Shown here: piece by piece, positions 1 through 10,600 of the stretch
How the letters are laid out: each line of letters starts with the position of its first letter
Numbering within the stretch: the first letter of the stretch is position 1
Position numbers and translations under genes: made by a program
The notes under the pieces: generated by a model
Seen by the model: only the letters and a program-made list of their open reading frames with translations
Told to the model about the DNA's origin: nothing
Databases searched by the model: none
Source of the DNA: JAJFUV01 sp964561215
Lineage (GTDB): Bacteria > Acidobacteriota > Terriglobia > Bryobacterales > Bryobacteraceae
DNA length: 64,000 nt
Assembly (NCBI GenBank): GCA_964561215.1
Contig: CAZLOS010000015.1
Location: 3,332 to 67,331 of the forward strand
Direction of reading: 5' to 3'

Positions 1-2955
1 GGCGCGCGCCGCCGGAACCATGCCCAGAAGAGCCACCACGATCATCATGAGGACCGGCCGCAGTTGCGCGAGTGCGCTTTCCACGACGACCTTGCGCACA
101 GGCCGCTCCGGATCGCGGCGCCGGCCCTGGTTGATCTCCGCCGCCACCAACACGCCGCTCATCACCGCCACGCCGAACAGGCTGATGAAGCCCACTGCCG
201 CCGAAACGCTCAAGTGGATGCCGCGCAGCCACAGGAACAGAATGCCGCCCACCAGCGAGAACGGCACGTTCATCATTACCAGTCCCGCGTACTTCACCGA
301 CCCGAACATGAAGAACAGAAGCACGAAGATGATGGCGATCGTTACCGGGAGAATCAGCGCCAGGCGCCGCTCGGCGCGTGAGAGGTTCTCGAACTGCCCG
401 CCCCAATCCACGTCGTAACCTGCCGGGAGCTTCACGGCGCGCCTGAAACGTCTCTGCGCTTCCGCGACGAAGCTGCCCTGATCGCGTCCGCGGATATTCG
501 TGCGCACGGTAATCTGGCGCTCACCTTCACGGCGCGCGATGATGCTCGAACCGCCGACCACCTTGACCTCGGCCAACTCCGACAGGGGGACCCGGCCGCC
601 CTCTCGCGTGGCCACCAGAATGTTGCCGATGGCATCGATATCGGTGCGCGCCTGGGGAATGTATCTGGCCGTGATGTCGAATCGGCGCTCGCCTTCGAAC
701 ATGACACCGGCTGCGCGGCCGCCGATGGCCATTTCGATGACGTCCTGCACGTCCTTGACGTTGCTGCCGTAACGAGCCACTGCCTGCCGGTCGATCCTGA
801 TTCTCAGTTGGGCCTGGTCTTCTTCCTGTTCGATGGCGGAGTCGGCCGCGCCCGGCACCTTCCGGATTTCAGCCAGCGTTTGGTGTGCCAGTCTGCGCAG
901 AGTGTCCAGGTCGGGACCACGCAAGATCACGGCCAAGTCCGCCGCCGAGCCGGTCACAGCCTCGGTTACGTTGTCGATGATCGGTTGCGTGAAGCTGAAC
1001 GCCGCGCCCGGTATTTCGGCATTCAACCGCTTGCTCAGTTGCTCGATCAGATCCGCCTTCCTCATGCCTCGCGGCCAGGTGTCGTAAGGGCGCAAGGCCA
1101 CGAACAATTCGTTGCGGTTGGGGCCGTAAGGATCCGTTCCAGCGTCGTTGCGCCCGCTTTGTGAAGAGACGAGCTTCACCTGCGGGTATTCGGCGACAAC
1201 CTCGCGAATCCTCGCCGCGACGCGCGCGGATTGGTCCAGCGAGATGCCCGCCGGCAGGTTCGCGCGAATCCACACGACGCCTTCGTCCAGGTTGGGCAGG
1301 AATTCAATACCGAGGGCGCCCGAGAGGGCGAAAGCGCCCAACACGATTCCCGCGCACACGGCAATGACGGGCACAGGGCGCCGCAACGCCAGCTCCAGCA
1401 CGGCGCGGTACCGTTCATACAGCCAGCCGAGCATGGGATTCTCCCAGGTCTCGGCGTTATGCCGGAACAAATACGTCGCCAGGACCGGAATCACTGTGAG
1501 CGCCAGGACCATGCTGCCCAGCAACGCGTAACAGATTGTGAATGCCATGGGCGTGAACAACTTGCGCTCCACCCTCTCCAGCGTGAACAGCGGTATGTAC
1601 GCGGAAATGATGATGAGCAGCGAGAAGAAGATCGGCCGCTCCACTTCCAGTGCGGCCTGCCGGACGGCACCGAGCGCGCCTCCGCGCGAAGCGAAGCCCG
1701 GCTGGCGGTGCCAATCCTGCAGCGTGTAAAGGATGTGCTCCACCATGACCAGGGTCGCGTCGACGATGATTCCGAAATCCAGCGCCCCCAGGCTTAACAG
1801 ATTTGCCGTGATCCCGGTGAAGTACATGCAAATGAAGGCGAACAGCAGCGAGAGCGGGATCGTTAGAGCCGTCAGCACCGCCGCCCGGGCACTGCCCAGA
1901 AAGAAGAACAGCACCAGCACAACGATCAGAAGCCCTTCCAGTAGCGTGCCGCTGACGGTACGCAGAGTGTGGTTTACCAGGTCTGCGCGGTCATAGATGG
2001 GTTTCAGCTTCACGCCGGCTGGCAGCTTCGTCGCGTTCAATTCGGCGGCGGCGTCCTTGATGCCATTGAGGACTTCGCTGGGATTTTCGCCCCTTCGCAT
2101 GAGCACGATGCCCTCGACGCCCCCGGTATGGGGGCCGATTCCGAACACCCCGGTCGGCGGCGCGGCGCCCACCTCCACGCGGCCGATGTCCCGTATGAAC
2201 ACCGGCACGCCGCGCGATTCGGTCAACACAATGTTGCCGATGTCGCCTGCGTTCTGAATCAGGCCTACACCGCGCACCACCATGGACTGCTGCCTGTTGT
2301 CGATCATCGCGCCGCCCGCGTTGCTGTTATTGGCGCGCAGCGCGTCGGCAACCTGCGAAATCGAGAGGTTGTACTTGGTCAGCTCGATCGGATCCACCTG
2401 CACCTGATACTGCTTGATCAACCCGCCGAAGGGCGTCACATCGGCCACGCCGGGGACCTGCAACAGGCGCGGCTCCACCACCCAGTCCTCCAACTCACGC
2501 AACTTCACGGAGTCCAGGCCGCCGCCTTCGAGCGTGTAGCGGTACAGCTCTCCGATCGGCGTGGACATGGGCCCCAGCGTGGGCACGACTCCATCGGGCA
2601 AGTCCGCGTCGCGCAGTTTTTCGAGAACCACCTGGCGGGCGAAGTAGTCGTTGGTTTCGTAAGAAAAAGTCAGTTCCACCACAGAGAGGCCGAAGATGGT
2701 GCGCGAGCGCCGGGCGATCACGTTCGGAACGCTGTTCAACGCGCGCTCGATGGGCACCGTGACCTGCTGCTCTATCTCCTCGGCCGCGCGTCCGGGGTAT
2801 TGCGAAATAATCACGACTTGCGTATCTGATATATCGGGATACGCCTCCAGCTTGAGCTGAAGGAACGCCCAGATACCCAGGCCGATAACCGTCAGTCCCA
2901 GCGCCAGGGTTATGAAGCGTTGCCGGAGGGCTATCCGCAATAGTTTCGCAATCAT
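1..2955 (-). CDS. RND efflux pump, CzcA/CusA heavy-metal type (3' end outside window)
   Basis: Inner-membrane proton-driven pump of a tripartite efflux system. Reading the minus strand from an ATG at 2955 gives 985 residues with no stop before the window edge; family members have about 1,030-1,050, so only the C-terminus is missing. The N-terminus (MIAKLLRIALRQRFITLALG) is a typical RND start followed by the first membrane helix, then the conserved porter segment with YPDISDTQV. The TM4 motif LGALDFGIIVDAT followed by MVEH keeps the two Asp and the Glu used by metal-type (HME) RND pumps for proton relay. It starts 9 bp after the adaptor gene ends, so the two are surely co-transcribed. The metal (Cu/Ag, or Zn/Co/Cd) cannot be decided from this. 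The gene is long but easily missed because it runs off the edge. Confidence 0.93.
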   Translation of the reverse strand, partial: MIAKLLRIALRQRFITLALGLTVIGLGIWAFLQLKLEAYPDISDTQVVIISQYPGRAAEEIEQQVTVPIERALNSVPNVIARRSRTIFGLSVVELTFSYETNDYFARQVVLEKLRDADLPDGVVPTLGPMSTPIGELYRYTLEGGGLDSVKLRELEDWVVEPRLLQVPGVADVTPFGGLIKQYQVQVDPIELTKYNLSISQVADALRANNSNAGGAMIDNRQQSMVVRGVGLIQNAGDIGNIVLTESRGVPVFIRDIGRVEVGAAPPTGVFGIGPHTGGVEGIVLMRRGENPSEVLNGIKDAAAELNATKLPAGVKLKPIYDRADLVNHTLRTVSGTLLEGLLIVVLVLFFFLGSARAAVLTALTIPLSLLFAFICMYFTGITANLLSLGALDFGIIVDATLVMVEHILYTLQDWHRQPGFASRGGALGAVRQAALEVERPIFFSLLIIISAYIPLFTLERVERKLFTPMAFTICYALLGSMVLALTVIPVLATYLFRHNAETWENPMLGWLYERYRAVLELALRRPVPVIAVCAGIVLGAFALSGALGIEFLPNLDEGVVWIRANLPAGISLDQSARVAARIREVVAEYPQVKLVSSQSGRNDAGTDPYGPNRNELFVALRPYDTWPRGMRKADLIEQLSKRLNAEIPGAAFSFTQPIIDNVTEAVTGSAADLAVILRGPDLDTLRRLAHQTLAEIRKVPGAADSAIEQEEDQAQLRIRIDRQAVARYGSNVKDVQDVIEMAIGGRAAGVMFEGERRFDITARYIPQARTDIDAIGNILVATREGGRVPLSELAEVKVVGGSSIIARREGERQITVRTNIRGRDQGSFVAEAQRRFRRAVKLPAGYDVDWGGQFENLSRAERRLALILPVTIAIIFVLLFFMFGSVKYAGLVMMNVPFSLVGGILFLWLRGIHLSVSAAVGFISLFGVAVMSGVLVAAEINQGRRRDPERPVRKVVVESALAQLRPVLMMIVVALLGMVPAARA

Positions 2956-2964
2956 GTGGTGTTC

Positions 2965-4134
2965 CTAGTTCGTTTTCAGCAGCATGGTCCCGTCGATCAC
3001 TACCTTGTCGCCGGCCGACAAGCCCGACAGGATCGCCACGCGATCTCCCACGTGCGCCCCGGTCTGTACCGCGACGCGCTCGAACGAACCCGGCGCCATC
3101 AAACGCCAGACCACGTTTTTTCCCTCCCGCATCACCACGGCGCTGGCGGGCACCACAGGCTTGCGTTCGAGTGCCTCACTGTGGCGGATGCGACAGAACA
3201 TTTCGGGCCGCAAGCGTCCGTCGCGGTTGGCGATCTCGGCGCGGACCTTGATGGTGCGGGTCTGCGGATCGACGACGTCGGCAATCCGGGTGACGCGCCC
3301 ACGGAACGATTCGCCCGGGTATGCCTCGAAGTCAACGTTCAGAGGCTCGCCGGATTGGATGTATCGGATCGAGGTTTCCGGCACATCCGCCGTCACCCAA
3401 ACCGAGCCCAGATCCGCAATAGTTACCAGCGGTGAACTCGTGTCGTTGCGGTACTCGCCCGGAGCCACGCTCATGTCGAGGATCTTGCCGGAAATCGGCG
3501 CGAGCACGGCGACACTCTGCCCGAATTGGCCCGGCTTCACACCGAGGATTTGCAGCCGCCGCCGGAATTGCTCTCCGCCGGCCAGGGCCTGATCCAGCGC
3601 CGCCTTGGCCTGCGCCAGAAGCGCTTCGGCGTTCAGGACTTCCTTCTGCGCCACGGCGCGGTGCTCGAAAAGGTCGCGCGCGCGGTCCGCATCCGCCTGG
3701 GCTTTGACCAGCGCCGCGCGAGCCTGCGTCACGGCCGCCTGCGCTTGCATATACACGGAGATCGCCGCATCGACGTCGGGGCTTTCCACGGTGAGCAGCG
3801 TCTGTCCCTGCTTGACGTAGTCTCCAATGCGGACCTCGACGCTCCTGATGCGCCCCGCCACCGGCAGCAGGATATGCGCCGTGCGGTTGGGATTGGCCTC
3901 GACTTTACCCGGCGAAGTAACCGGATCTACCGGAACCTCGGCCAGTTCCACAGTGCCGCTCCGCAGACGCGACAACTTCGGGGAATCCGGCGGCAGGTCG
4001 ACCCTGTTGGGATCCACCTGCGTAATGGCGGGAGCGGAGGAGTCTGTGCGGGGGGCGCTCGTTCTCCCGCCGCATCCCACCGGCGCCCACACCGACGGTA
4101 ACAAGGCTAGCCAGATCGCCCAACTATTCTTCAT
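2965..4134 (-). CDS. RND efflux periplasmic adaptor subunit (HlyD/CzcB family)
   Basis: Membrane-fusion protein linking the pump to the outer-membrane channel. The protein has 389 residues from the chosen ATG at 4134, which follows a GGGAG ribosome site; an ATG at 4173 would add 13 residues with no sense of a signal peptide. The N-terminus (MKNSWAIWLALLPSVWAPVG then Cys) looks like a lipoprotein signal with a weak lipobox. Next come a barrel-sandwich half (HILLPVAGRIRSVEVRIGDY), an alpha-helical hairpin rich in Ala and Gln around residues 130-190, the second lipoyl half (VLAPISGKILDM), and a beta-barrel domain. It overlaps the end of the outer-membrane-factor gene by 11 bp and precedes the pump by 9 bp, giving the order channel-adaptor-pump. 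Confidence 0.92.
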   Translation of the reverse strand: MKNSWAIWLALLPSVWAPVGCGGRTSAPRTDSSAPAITQVDPNRVDLPPDSPKLSRLRSGTVELAEVPVDPVTSPGKVEANPNRTAHILLPVAGRIRSVEVRIGDYVKQGQTLLTVESPDVDAAISVYMQAQAAVTQARAALVKAQADADRARDLFEHRAVAQKEVLNAEALLAQAKAALDQALAGGEQFRRRLQILGVKPGQFGQSVAVLAPISGKILDMSVAPGEYRNDTSSPLVTIADLGSVWVTADVPETSIRYIQSGEPLNVDFEAYPGESFRGRVTRIADVVDPQTRTIKVRAEIANRDGRLRPEMFCRIRHSEALERKPVVPASAVVMREGKNVVWRLMAPGSFERVAVQTGAHVGDRVAILSGLSAGDKVVIDGTMLLKTN

Positions 4135-5449
4135 GGGAGTTCTCCCGGCGGGGATCGGAGCCGGAGGCTCCACTTACGGGTACACCGCCGCTGACCGAGT
4201 CCATCAGATAAAGACTTCGCGCATAATTGGCGCGCGCTTCGTTGTAAACCTGCATGGTGTCGTTAAATGCCCGCTGCGCATCGAGTAGTTCCACCAGGGT
4301 GGCCTCTCCGCGGCGGTAAGAATAACTGGTCGTCTCGCGAACGTTTCTTGCCTTGGCGAGCATCTCGGCTTCTATGCCGTCCACCAATGCGCGCGCGGTC
4401 GTGTACTGCTCCCAGGCGCTCCGCACTTCCGCGTTCACTCCGGCTTCCTGCGCGCGCAGGCGGGCCGTGGTTTGCGCCTCTTCCCGCTGGGCCCTGGCGA
4501 TCTCGCCCTGGTTGCGGTTGAACACCGCCAGCGGCACGCTGAAGAACAATCCGAGGGTGTTTGCGGTAGCCGACGGCGCTTGCTGCCGCCGGTACTCGGA
4601 GCCTACTGTGAAATCGGGCTTGCTTAGTGCAATCTGCAGCCGCAAGTCCGCCTGGTTGCGTGCTATGGTCTGCCGCAGGCTCAGCAGGTCCGGCCGGTTC
4701 GACAGCGCCGCTCGCTGCAATTCCGCCAGATCGAGTGTGCGGGAGTCTTTACGGAACGATCCGGTCACGTCGAAATTCTTCGAAGGCGCAGGCTGGCCCA
4801 TCAACACTTGCAGGCGATTGGTGGCCTGCGCGAGTTGCAGTTCGGCCAGGCGGACGGCTGCCCGCGCCTGCAATGCCGCTACTTGGGAACGGTCCAACTC
4901 AACCGGTGCCAGGTCGCCGCTTTTCACGCGCGCCGTGTTTACCTGGACAATGTCGTTGAAGCTCTGCAGGTTGGCCTGCGTCAGCGCCAGCGCCTCCTTG
5001 GCCAATTGCACGTCGACGAAGGAGCTTTCCAGGTCATAGACAAGACGGCGCATGGCGTCACGGAAATTCAACCCGGCAATCGAGGTATCCGCTGCCGCCA
5101 ACGCCATGCGGGCGGTCCGCTTCCCCCCGCGTTCCAGCACGAAATCCGTGCGGATCGAGTACTCGTTGGGCCCGCCGTTGTTGATGGTGTTGAAGCCCGT
5201 ACCGAGCAAATCCAAATGATCGCCGCCCAGCGTAAGCACGGGATTAGGACGCAGCCTGGCCGTGATCTGGCGGGCCTCGGCAATACTAATGTTGTACCGC
5301 TCGGCGACCAGGGAAAGGTTCTTTGCCAGCGCCTCCTCGACTGCCTGATCAACAGTAACGGCGGCTGGGCGAAGGACCGTTGGGGCAGCGCTCTGCTGGG
5401 CCCAGAGACAGGCCCAGCCGCTTAGAACAGCCAGCAGCGATGGTTTCAT
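4124..5449 (-). CDS. TolC/CzcC-type outer-membrane efflux protein
   Basis: Outer-membrane channel of the tripartite system. The protein has 441 residues from ATG 5449, which is followed directly by a signal peptide (MKPSLLAVLSGWACLWAQQS); the longer frame upstream adds a charged stretch that does not fit. The two TolC-family repeats are visible: the first with ARQITARLRPNPVLTLGGD, the second with ALSKPDFTVGSEYRRQQAP and a C-terminal RRGEATLVELLDAQRAFND, a hallmark of outer-membrane factors. It is first in the operon and is transcribed away from the histidine kinase gene across about 170 bp, so that gap should hold the operon promoter. I could not pick out a convincing one by eye. Confidence 0.92.
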   Translation of the reverse strand: MKPSLLAVLSGWACLWAQQSAAPTVLRPAAVTVDQAVEEALAKNLSLVAERYNISIAEARQITARLRPNPVLTLGGDHLDLLGTGFNTINNGGPNEYSIRTDFVLERGGKRTARMALAAADTSIAGLNFRDAMRRLVYDLESSFVDVQLAKEALALTQANLQSFNDIVQVNTARVKSGDLAPVELDRSQVAALQARAAVRLAELQLAQATNRLQVLMGQPAPSKNFDVTGSFRKDSRTLDLAELQRAALSNRPDLLSLRQTIARNQADLRLQIALSKPDFTVGSEYRRQQAPSATANTLGLFFSVPLAVFNRNQGEIARAQREEAQTTARLRAQEAGVNAEVRSAWEQYTTARALVDGIEAEMLAKARNVRETTSYSYRRGEATLVELLDAQRAFNDTMQVYNEARANYARSLYLMDSVSGGVPVSGASGSDPRRENSHEE

Positions 5450-5623
5450 GTTATTCCAGATAGTCCAATCGTAAGGGCGACTCACCCAAAATCAACCCGC
5501 CTCCACGGGGCAGAAACCGCGCCTTTCTTGCCCACCGTCCCCTCCCCTAAAATCGGGATGTATCCATCCCCGCTAACCGGGGGGCCACCAGTCGCTGGAG
5601 CGGACTACACTACGGAAAACAGC

Positions 5624-6919
5624 ATGACTCGTGCCAATGTTCTGCGCGTCCTGACCATCGGCTTCACCCTGGTCATCGTGCTGCTGGCGGCGGTGGCGTA
5701 CCTCGGATCGAAGAAAGTCACCGAGATACAGCACGACGCTGGGGCACTGCTCGACGATCACCTGATCGCCGAGCGCTTGGTGGAGCAACTCGAACTCGAG
5801 CAGCGCCGGGTGGGCGACGTGATTCTGCGCATCTCCCGCATCCATTTGCGCGGCCTTTCCCCGGTCGAGCCCATCCTTCATGACGTAGAGACCGTCAATG
5901 GCCAGGTACAACACATGGTCAAAGCGAGTACCCACGACCGGCAGGCCTGGCAGGAGTTGGGCTGCGTCTCGGACCGGTTCGCCGCCACGGTGCGCGAAAC
6001 GTTTCGCGACCCTCACGTAACGGCCCCGGAACTCGAAACGCTGATGGAGCGGAACGATGAATTCGTGCGTGCGGCCCACGTCCTCATTCAAGCCGACTCG
6101 GCCCGCGCCGCCAGTGTAGAGGCGGCCATCGGAATGCGATCCAGGGACCTTGTCGGCGAATCGGCCTGGCTCCTGGCCGCCTGCTTCCTGCTGGCGGTAG
6201 CCTGCGCCGCGGTCAGTATCTGGGCGACGAATGATTCGTTCCGCAAGTTGGAGTGGCAGGCCGCCGAGTTGGGCAAGGTCTCCTGGCATCTGCTCCAGGG
6301 GCAGGAGGCAGCCGCCCGGCGCTTTTCTCACGAGATGCACGACGAACTTGGCCAGTCGCTGACCGGCTTGAAAACGTCTCTCGGCTTGCTTTCGCCGCGG
6401 GAATTTGCCGAACAGCGCGGGGAATACCTGAATGTCCTCGATCAGGCGATCCAAGACGTTCGGGAACTTTCACAATTGCTGCGGCCGGTAATCCTCGACG
6501 ATCTGGGCCTCGATGCGGCACTGCGTTGGCTCGCTGAACGTTTTGAGCGGCACACACGAATCGGGGTCGAGTACGTCTCCGATTTCGCCGAGCGTATGGA
6601 TGAACAAACGGAAACGCACCTGTTCCGCGTGGCGCAGGAATCCCTCACCAACGTGGCGCGCCACTCCGGCGCCAATCGCGTCAGGATCTCCTTGGCGCGC
6701 ATGGGCGATCGGATCCGGCTTATGGTCGAGGACGACGGCCGCGGTATGGCACCTTCCGGCAAAGCGCGAAGTCACGGCCTCGGCATGACCAGCATGCGCG
6801 CTCGAGCCAGCCACGCCGGAGGCGAGATGCGGTTGGACAAGAGCCCGCTCGGTGGTGTACGAATCGTGGTGGTGGTTCCATTCCGGAAACCGAAAGATGA
6901 CGCAGAGCCGGAAGATTAG
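5624..6919 (+). CDS. Membrane sensor histidine kinase, NarX/LiaS (HisKA_3) type
   Basis: Sensor kinase of a two-component pair. The protein has 431 residues from ATG 5624; starting there puts the first membrane helix (VLRVLTIGFTLVIVLLAAVA) at the N-terminus. A roughly 130-residue helical extracytoplasmic segment follows, then a second helix (SAWLLAACFLLAVACAAVS). The HisKA_3 dimerisation motif SHEMHDELGQSL carries the phospho-His at about residue 239. The ATPase domain shows the N box (QESLTNVARHSGAN), G1 (VEDDGRGM) and G2 (SHGLGMTSMRARA). The gene overlaps the response regulator by 23 bp. It is divergent from the efflux operon, so it might control it, but nothing in the sequence proves this. 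The sensor region has no recognisable ligand domain. Confidence 0.93.
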   Translation: MTRANVLRVLTIGFTLVIVLLAAVAYLGSKKVTEIQHDAGALLDDHLIAERLVEQLELEQRRVGDVILRISRIHLRGLSPVEPILHDVETVNGQVQHMVKASTHDRQAWQELGCVSDRFAATVRETFRDPHVTAPELETLMERNDEFVRAAHVLIQADSARAASVEAAIGMRSRDLVGESAWLLAACFLLAVACAAVSIWATNDSFRKLEWQAAELGKVSWHLLQGQEAAARRFSHEMHDELGQSLTGLKTSLGLLSPREFAEQRGEYLNVLDQAIQDVRELSQLLRPVILDDLGLDAALRWLAERFERHTRIGVEYVSDFAERMDEQTETHLFRVAQESLTNVARHSGANRVRISLARMGDRIRLMVEDDGRGMAPSGKARSHGLGMTSMRARASHAGGEMRLDKSPLGGVRIVVVVPFRKPKDDAEPED

Positions 6920-7541
6920 CATCGTGTTGGCGGACGACCACGCCATTGTGCGCCGGGGCTTTCACTTCATCCTGCGCTCCCACGAGGACCTTGAAGTGGT
7001 GGGGGAAGCTTCCACCGGCCTGGAAGCCGTGGCGCTGGTGGAGAAACTGAAGCCCAATATTGTTGTAATGGACGTTTCGATGCCGGGGCTGAACGGCATC
7101 GAGGCTACGCGCCGCATCGAGGAAATCTCGCCTTCCACACGCGTGGTCGCTTTGAGCATGCACCGTGACTCAGTCTACGTGCGCGAGATGCTGCGCGCCG
7201 GCGCGCGCGCCTACCTGCTGAAGGAATGCGCGGAAGCCGACTTGCTCACGGCTATCCGCGCAGTGGCCCGGGGAGAAGGCTACATCAGCCCGGCTGTCTC
7301 CGATGCCGTATTGAGCGACTATCGGAAGCACGTTGCCAATCCCATCGACTTGCTCACCGCCCGTGAACGTCAGGTGCTTGAACTGATCGCCGAGGGCAAG
7401 ACCAACAAGGAAGTGGCCACCACCCTCAACCTGAGCGTCTACACGGTCGAAGCGCATCGCGGAAAGCTCATGGAAAAGCTGAACCTGCACAGCACCGGCG
7501 AAATGGTGCGCTTCGCCATTCGCAACGGGTTGGTCGATTAG
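6897..7541 (+). CDS. NarL/FixJ-family response regulator
   Basis: DNA-binding partner of the preceding kinase. The protein has 214 residues from ATG 6897, inside the end of the kinase gene; a longer frame from 6852 would only repeat kinase sequence out of frame. The receiver domain has the acidic pair (LADDHA), the phosphoacceptor Asp59 in VVMDVSMPG, and the conserved Lys in AYLLKECAEAD. The C-terminal LuxR helix-turn-helix is complete: LTARERQVLELIAEGKTNKE, then TLNLSVYTVEAHRGKLMEKL. Family members bind short inverted repeats at promoters. Targets are unknown; candidates are the divergent efflux operon and the glycan locus starting 66 bp downstream. Confidence 0.95.
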   Translation: MTQSRKISIVLADDHAIVRRGFHFILRSHEDLEVVGEASTGLEAVALVEKLKPNIVVMDVSMPGLNGIEATRRIEEISPSTRVVALSMHRDSVYVREMLRAGARAYLLKECAEADLLTAIRAVARGEGYISPAVSDAVLSDYRKHVANPIDLLTARERQVLELIAEGKTNKEVATTLNLSVYTVEAHRGKLMEKLNLHSTGEMVRFAIRNGLVD

Positions 7542-7607
7542 CCGTAAGCGAGCCTGAACGTCAGTCGGTTCATGGACCGGACTGGTTTCCAGTGCTAGGC
7601 TTTTTAT

Positions 7608-10600
7608 GTGCGCAACAAGTTGCTTTCGATCCTCGCCTTGACCGCCGCCCTCGCCATGGGCGGCGACAATCGCCCCGCCTGGCACCCTGTAGTCGACTCT
7701 GCCGCGCGGCTCACAGAGCTCTTTGACAAGCCTCCGGCCGAATACAGCACCTCGCCCTTCTTCGTCTGGAACGGCGAAGTCACCGAGGCCGACATCGACT
7801 TCTACATGGAGTCCTACCACGCGCAGGGCATCCAGAGCGTCTTCATTCACCCGCGCCCGGGTCTCATCACCGAGTACCTTTCCGACCGCTGGTTCCAACT
7901 TGTGCGCTACACCGTCGATAAGGGCGCCAAGCTCGGCATGGAAGTCTGGCTCTATGACGAGAACTCTTATCCCAGCGGTTTCGCCGGCGGTCATGTGCCC
8001 GCCCAGATGCCCGAATCCTACAACGAGGGCCAGGGCCTGCGGCTGCACCGCCTTAATGAACTCGCGCGCGACGACAAGCGCGAGTATAAATTGGTTCTGC
8101 GCAAGGACCCGGACGGCTTCCGCGATATTACTTCTAAGGTCAAGGACGAGATCGGCAAGCCCGGCACATACTACGCTTTCGAACTGCTCCGTTACCCCAG
8201 GAGAGCCTGGCACGGCGGCTACTCCTATGTCGACCTGATCAAGCCCGGCGTCACCCGCAAATTCATCGACGTGACTATGACCGGGTATCAGAAGGCACTC
8301 GGCAACGACCTGGGCCATCGCGTCCCCGGCATCTTCACCGACGAGCCCAACATCGCCCCGCCGGGCGGCAGGGGTTCCATGCGTTGGACGCCGGACCTGT
8401 TCGCGCAGTTCAGCAAACGTTGGGGCTATGACTTGCGCCCGCGCATGGCTTCGCTATACGAGGAAACCGGCGACTGGAAGAAGATCCGCCACAACTACTA
8501 CGCGCTGCTGCTCGAACTCTTCATCGACCGCTGGTCCAAGCCGTGGAGCGAATACTGTACCACCAACGGCATCTTCTGGACCGGCCACTATTGGGAGCAC
8601 GGTTGGCCCAGCCCCAACGACGGCCCCGACAACATGGCCATGTACGCTTGGCACCAGGTGCCCTCCATCGACTTGCTCTTCAACCAGTTCAACGAAGGCG
8701 TCAACGCTCAGTTCGGCAACGTGCGCGCCGTCAAGGAGCTTGCGAGCGTCGCCAACCAGATGGGTCGCCGCCGCAGGCTCAGCGAAACTTACGGCGGCGC
8801 GGGCTGGGAGTTGCGCTTCGAAGACATGAAGCGCCTGGGCGAATGGGAGTACGCGCTGGGCGTGAACCTGATGAACCAGCACCTTTCCTTCGGAACCATG
8901 GCGGGCGCGCGCAAGCACGACTATCCGCAATCGTTCAGCTACCACACGCCGTGGTGGCCGCTCTATCACACGCAGGCGAATTACTTCGCGCGCCTGTCGC
9001 TGGCCCTGGCGAGCGGCGAACAGCGCAACCGCATGCTCATCATCGAGCCGACCACCTCGGCCTGGTTGTATCCTTCCTTCGCCGAGCGAAGCGCGAAGAT
9101 GATGGCCGTCGGCAACGCCTTCCAGGATTTCGTGAATCGCCTGGAAGCCGCGCAAATCGAATACGACCTGGGATCGGAAAACATCATGAAGGACAACGGC
9201 TCGGCGAGCGGCGGCAAGCTTACCGTCGGACGCCGCGCCTACGATCTGGTCATCCTGCCTCCGGGTACGGAGAACCTCGACTCGCCGACCGTGAAGCTGA
9301 TTGAGACTTACGTCGCCGGCGGCGGCACCGTGCTCAGTTTCGTGGACGCCCCGGCGCGCATCGATGGCGCCGCGAACGATCGCATCACGAAGTTTGCCGC
9401 GGCGAACTCCGAGCGTTGGCTGCGCGTGAATTCGATCGAGGACGCGAGCGCGAAGCAACTCCTCGCTGGGCGCGATTTCAGCATCGGCTGGAACCCGGCG
9501 AGCGGCGGTAAGCTCTTCCATCAGCGACGCCAACTCGACGACGGCCAGCTCATCTACCTGGTGAATTCGAGCCTGGAGCAGAAGGCCGTTGGGACGTTCA
9601 AAGCCAAGGGCGCGTCGCTCAAGCGGTTGGACCTGGCTACGGGCGCCATCATGCCGTATCCGGCCAAGGCCGCCGGTGCGGAGCTTGAAGTGTCGTTCGA
9701 CCTGGCGCCGGCGGGCAGCCTGCTTTTGATCGCCGGCAATTCCGGCGCTGTAACGGCTCCGAAGCCCGAGCCGCCAGCCGCCACCCCGGTGCGCGCCGCC
9801 GGCCCCGTCGCTGTGAAGCGTCTTGCGCCCAACACGCTCACGATCGACTATTGCGATCTGAAACTCGCAGGGACCGTCACCAAGGATATGTACTACTTTG
9901 CGGCCGCCAAGAAGGTCTTCAACCATTACGGTTTCGAAGCCAACCCCTGGGACGCCGCCGTGCAGTACAAAACCGACATCCTCGACAGGAATCACTTCCC
10001 GGCCGGCTCCGGTTTTGAAGCCACGTACCACTTCCAGGTCTCCGGCCCCATTGACCGCGCCGGACTGCGTGCCGTCGTCGAACGGCCCAGGCTGTGGAAG
10101 GTGACCGTGAACGGAAAGCCCGTCTCGGCACGTCCCGGCGAGTGGTGGCTGGACCGCGATTTCGGCGTTTACGACATCGGCGCGCTGGTGGTCGAGGGAG
10201 CCAACTCCATCACCATCGCGGCCTCGCCTATGTCGGTGCACAACGAAATCGAGCCGATCTACCTTACCGGCGATTTCGGGGTCGAAGCGCAGGCCTCCGG
10301 CTGGCGTCTGGTTCCCGCGGCCCCGCTCAAGACCGGCGTCTGGAAAGAGCAGCGCCTGCCGTTCTATTCCCACACGGTTTCCTACAGCGCCAATTACAGC
10401 TTCGCCAAGGTTCCCGCGCAGGTTCTGGTGCGGCTCGGCAAGTGGAACGGCACGGCAGCCGAAGTGCGGGTGAATGGAAAGAGCGCCGGAGTGATCGGCT
10501 GGCAGCCCTATGAACTGGACGTGACCAAGTTCGTCCGCCCGGGCTCGAACCGCGTGGAGGTAGTGGTGTATGGTTCGCTGAAGAACCTGCTCGGCCCCCA

